From contig CM044956.1 in NCBI GenBank assembly GCA_024516035.1, forward strand, positions 7,589,911-7,653,910: 64,000 bases of DNA, in the 5' to 3' direction. The DNA is from Bactericera cockerelli. Lineage: Eukaryota > Arthropoda > Insecta > Hemiptera > Triozidae. Shown piece by piece: positions 62,901-64,000 of this stretch (its first letter is position 1; the number at the start of each line of letters is the position of its first letter). The position numbers were made by a program, and so were the translations under genes. The notes under the pieces are model-generated. The model was not told the DNA's origin and made no database searches. It saw nothing but the letters and a program-made list of their open reading frames with translations.

Positions 62901-63487
62901 AAAATCTGGGGTAAACATCACACGACTTTCCCTATTCCCCAAAAAGAATTCGAATTCCGCCACTGGTGACTCAACGGTAACAGATAGTTAGAAATAATTG
63001 CCATATTCGTAATCAGCACCTCAAAATCATTGGATTTGAGATGTCGCAACCCCCATCTAGGGTGAATAACAAAAAAGTTAATCCAAGCGGGTCCCCCCAA
63101 ATACCGGTAAATTGAGGCGGGTTTCCAAAAAGTTCAAGATATCAAAAAAAAAAAAAAAAAAATTAATCCGAGAAAATGTTGTTCTCTAACTTTTTTGTAT
63201 CTTTAACCAGTTCAAAGAAGCGGTGGTTGCGGCCAATATTTGCGGCCCTGCGGTCATATCTTACGACCGATTTCAAACAAGTTTCGTGGTTCGTCTAGGG
63301 TATAAAATGAATTTGCATACCAAATTTCAAGTCTCTAGCTCTTACCGTTCTCGTTCTTGAGATATCCTGTTTATACACACACAAACAGACAGACGCACGG
63401 ACCAATGGCTGAAAACAACTTTTTTGGTATCCTGAGGCTATGATTCGTCCAGAAATGTGAAAACTTATTATAGGATAAGGAAAGTAA
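62901..63487 (-). repeat. ~590-bp interspersed repeat inserted in block C''
   Basis: Reverse complement of 37261-37890 over its whole length, ending in the same 'ataggataaggaaagt' region. Block C' has the uninterrupted sequence at about 21000, which defines the insertion and its limits. Confidence 0.8.
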
Positions 63488-64000
63488 AAATTCAATAATA
63501 ATAATGCAGTATTTGTGTTGGTATTGCCATTAGTCATTGATCAACACACTAATCAGCTGATTAGTGATTTATCACCTTCGTTACCCGCAACATGTTAAGT
63601 AGGTGCATTGCGTTAGTTAGAGAACAAAAAATTGACACTTTTACCCCTCTGAATACTCTGAAATGTTCGCAGTGTAGGGAGAGTAATTACTTGGAATTTA
63701 TGGACGATAAATTTCCCGGATAACTGCAACAGGGCGTGTTGAAGATTCCCCAAAATTTCTCCTCTTCCAGCCTTTTCCATGTAGTGATGAGAATAGGAGT
63801 GGGGGAAGATTAAGAAGGAGGAGCTGGGAAGAGAACGATATGCTGGGTCCACACAGGTGCAACATGCAACACGTTGCTGCAACGTGGTAATTGGAACACT
63901 GTTGCAGCAACGTGTTGCAGTTCGTTTTCGCCAGTGATCCATTCTGTTTTAATTCAGTAGTCACGTCCACACACGTGCAATATAGTAGCAACAAAGATCA

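Larger units (their letters stand above)
62753..64000. repeat. duplicated block C'' (direct copy of 20845-21510)
   Basis: 62753-62900 and 63488-64000 match block C' in order, including the TIR element that begins at about 63843. The window ends inside the match, so its full extent is unknown. Confidence 0.85.

Noticed and set aside
62901..63487. Helitron
   Set aside because: It begins TC and has a hairpin near the other end, but lacks a CTRR terminus and the hairpin position does not fit. Left unclassified.

Overview
The window is AT-rich, repeat-saturated animal DNA, almost certainly from an insect. The only host genes I can support are two near-identical copies of insect-type transferrin 1 (Tsf1). 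Everything else I can identify is mobile DNA, satellites or duplicated blocks. A hemipteran is possible, but the sequence does not prove the order.

Layout. 0-10.6 kb: dispersed SINEs, small terminal-inverted-repeat (TIR) elements and one 5'-truncated R1-type LINE on the minus strand (5.1-9.1 kb) with four visible coding lesions. 10.6-15.5 kb: polypyrimidine/polypurine tracts, a 15-bp GA-rich minisatellite and a 30-bp minisatellite with a 210-bp higher-order period. 16.4-21.7 kb: block A followed by block C'. 21.7-30.5 kb: small DNA transposons, a 160-bp tandem repeat and long anonymous stretches. 30.8-39.1 kb: left arm of an inverted segmental duplication carrying Tsf1 on the plus strand. 39.1-46.6 kb: spacer with fold-back, hAT-type and SINE elements, ending in a 100-N scaffold gap. 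46.7-52.2 kb: block B, a direct copy of block A with its own 85-bp minisatellite. 52.5-62.2 kb: right, inverted arm with Tsf1 on the minus strand. 62.7-64.0 kb: block C'', a copy of C'.

The two Tsf1 genes differ at 12 of 706 residues by eye. Both have an uninterrupted coding sequence, a similar TATA/initiator and a plausible 5'-UTR intron. The minus-strand copy has Lys in place of the N-lobe carbonate-binding Arg. Because the arms share ancestry, each mobile element present in one arm and missing from the other can be read as a filled or empty site, and many insertions can be ordered relative to the duplication.

Most unusual signals: (1) an apparently intact type-I hammerhead ribozyme at 34197-34278, in a segment present only in the left arm; (2) a SINE family with a 5S-rRNA-derived head, in versions with and without the C box, whose body is shared with a tRNA-headed SINE (head swapping); (3) SINE and LINE 3' ends with a similar hairpin; (4) a 1.64-kb almost perfectly palindromic fold-back element. 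The 100-N join means the duplication could partly reflect scaffolding or haplotype retention, although the mixed direct and inverted block order argues against a simple duplicate contig.
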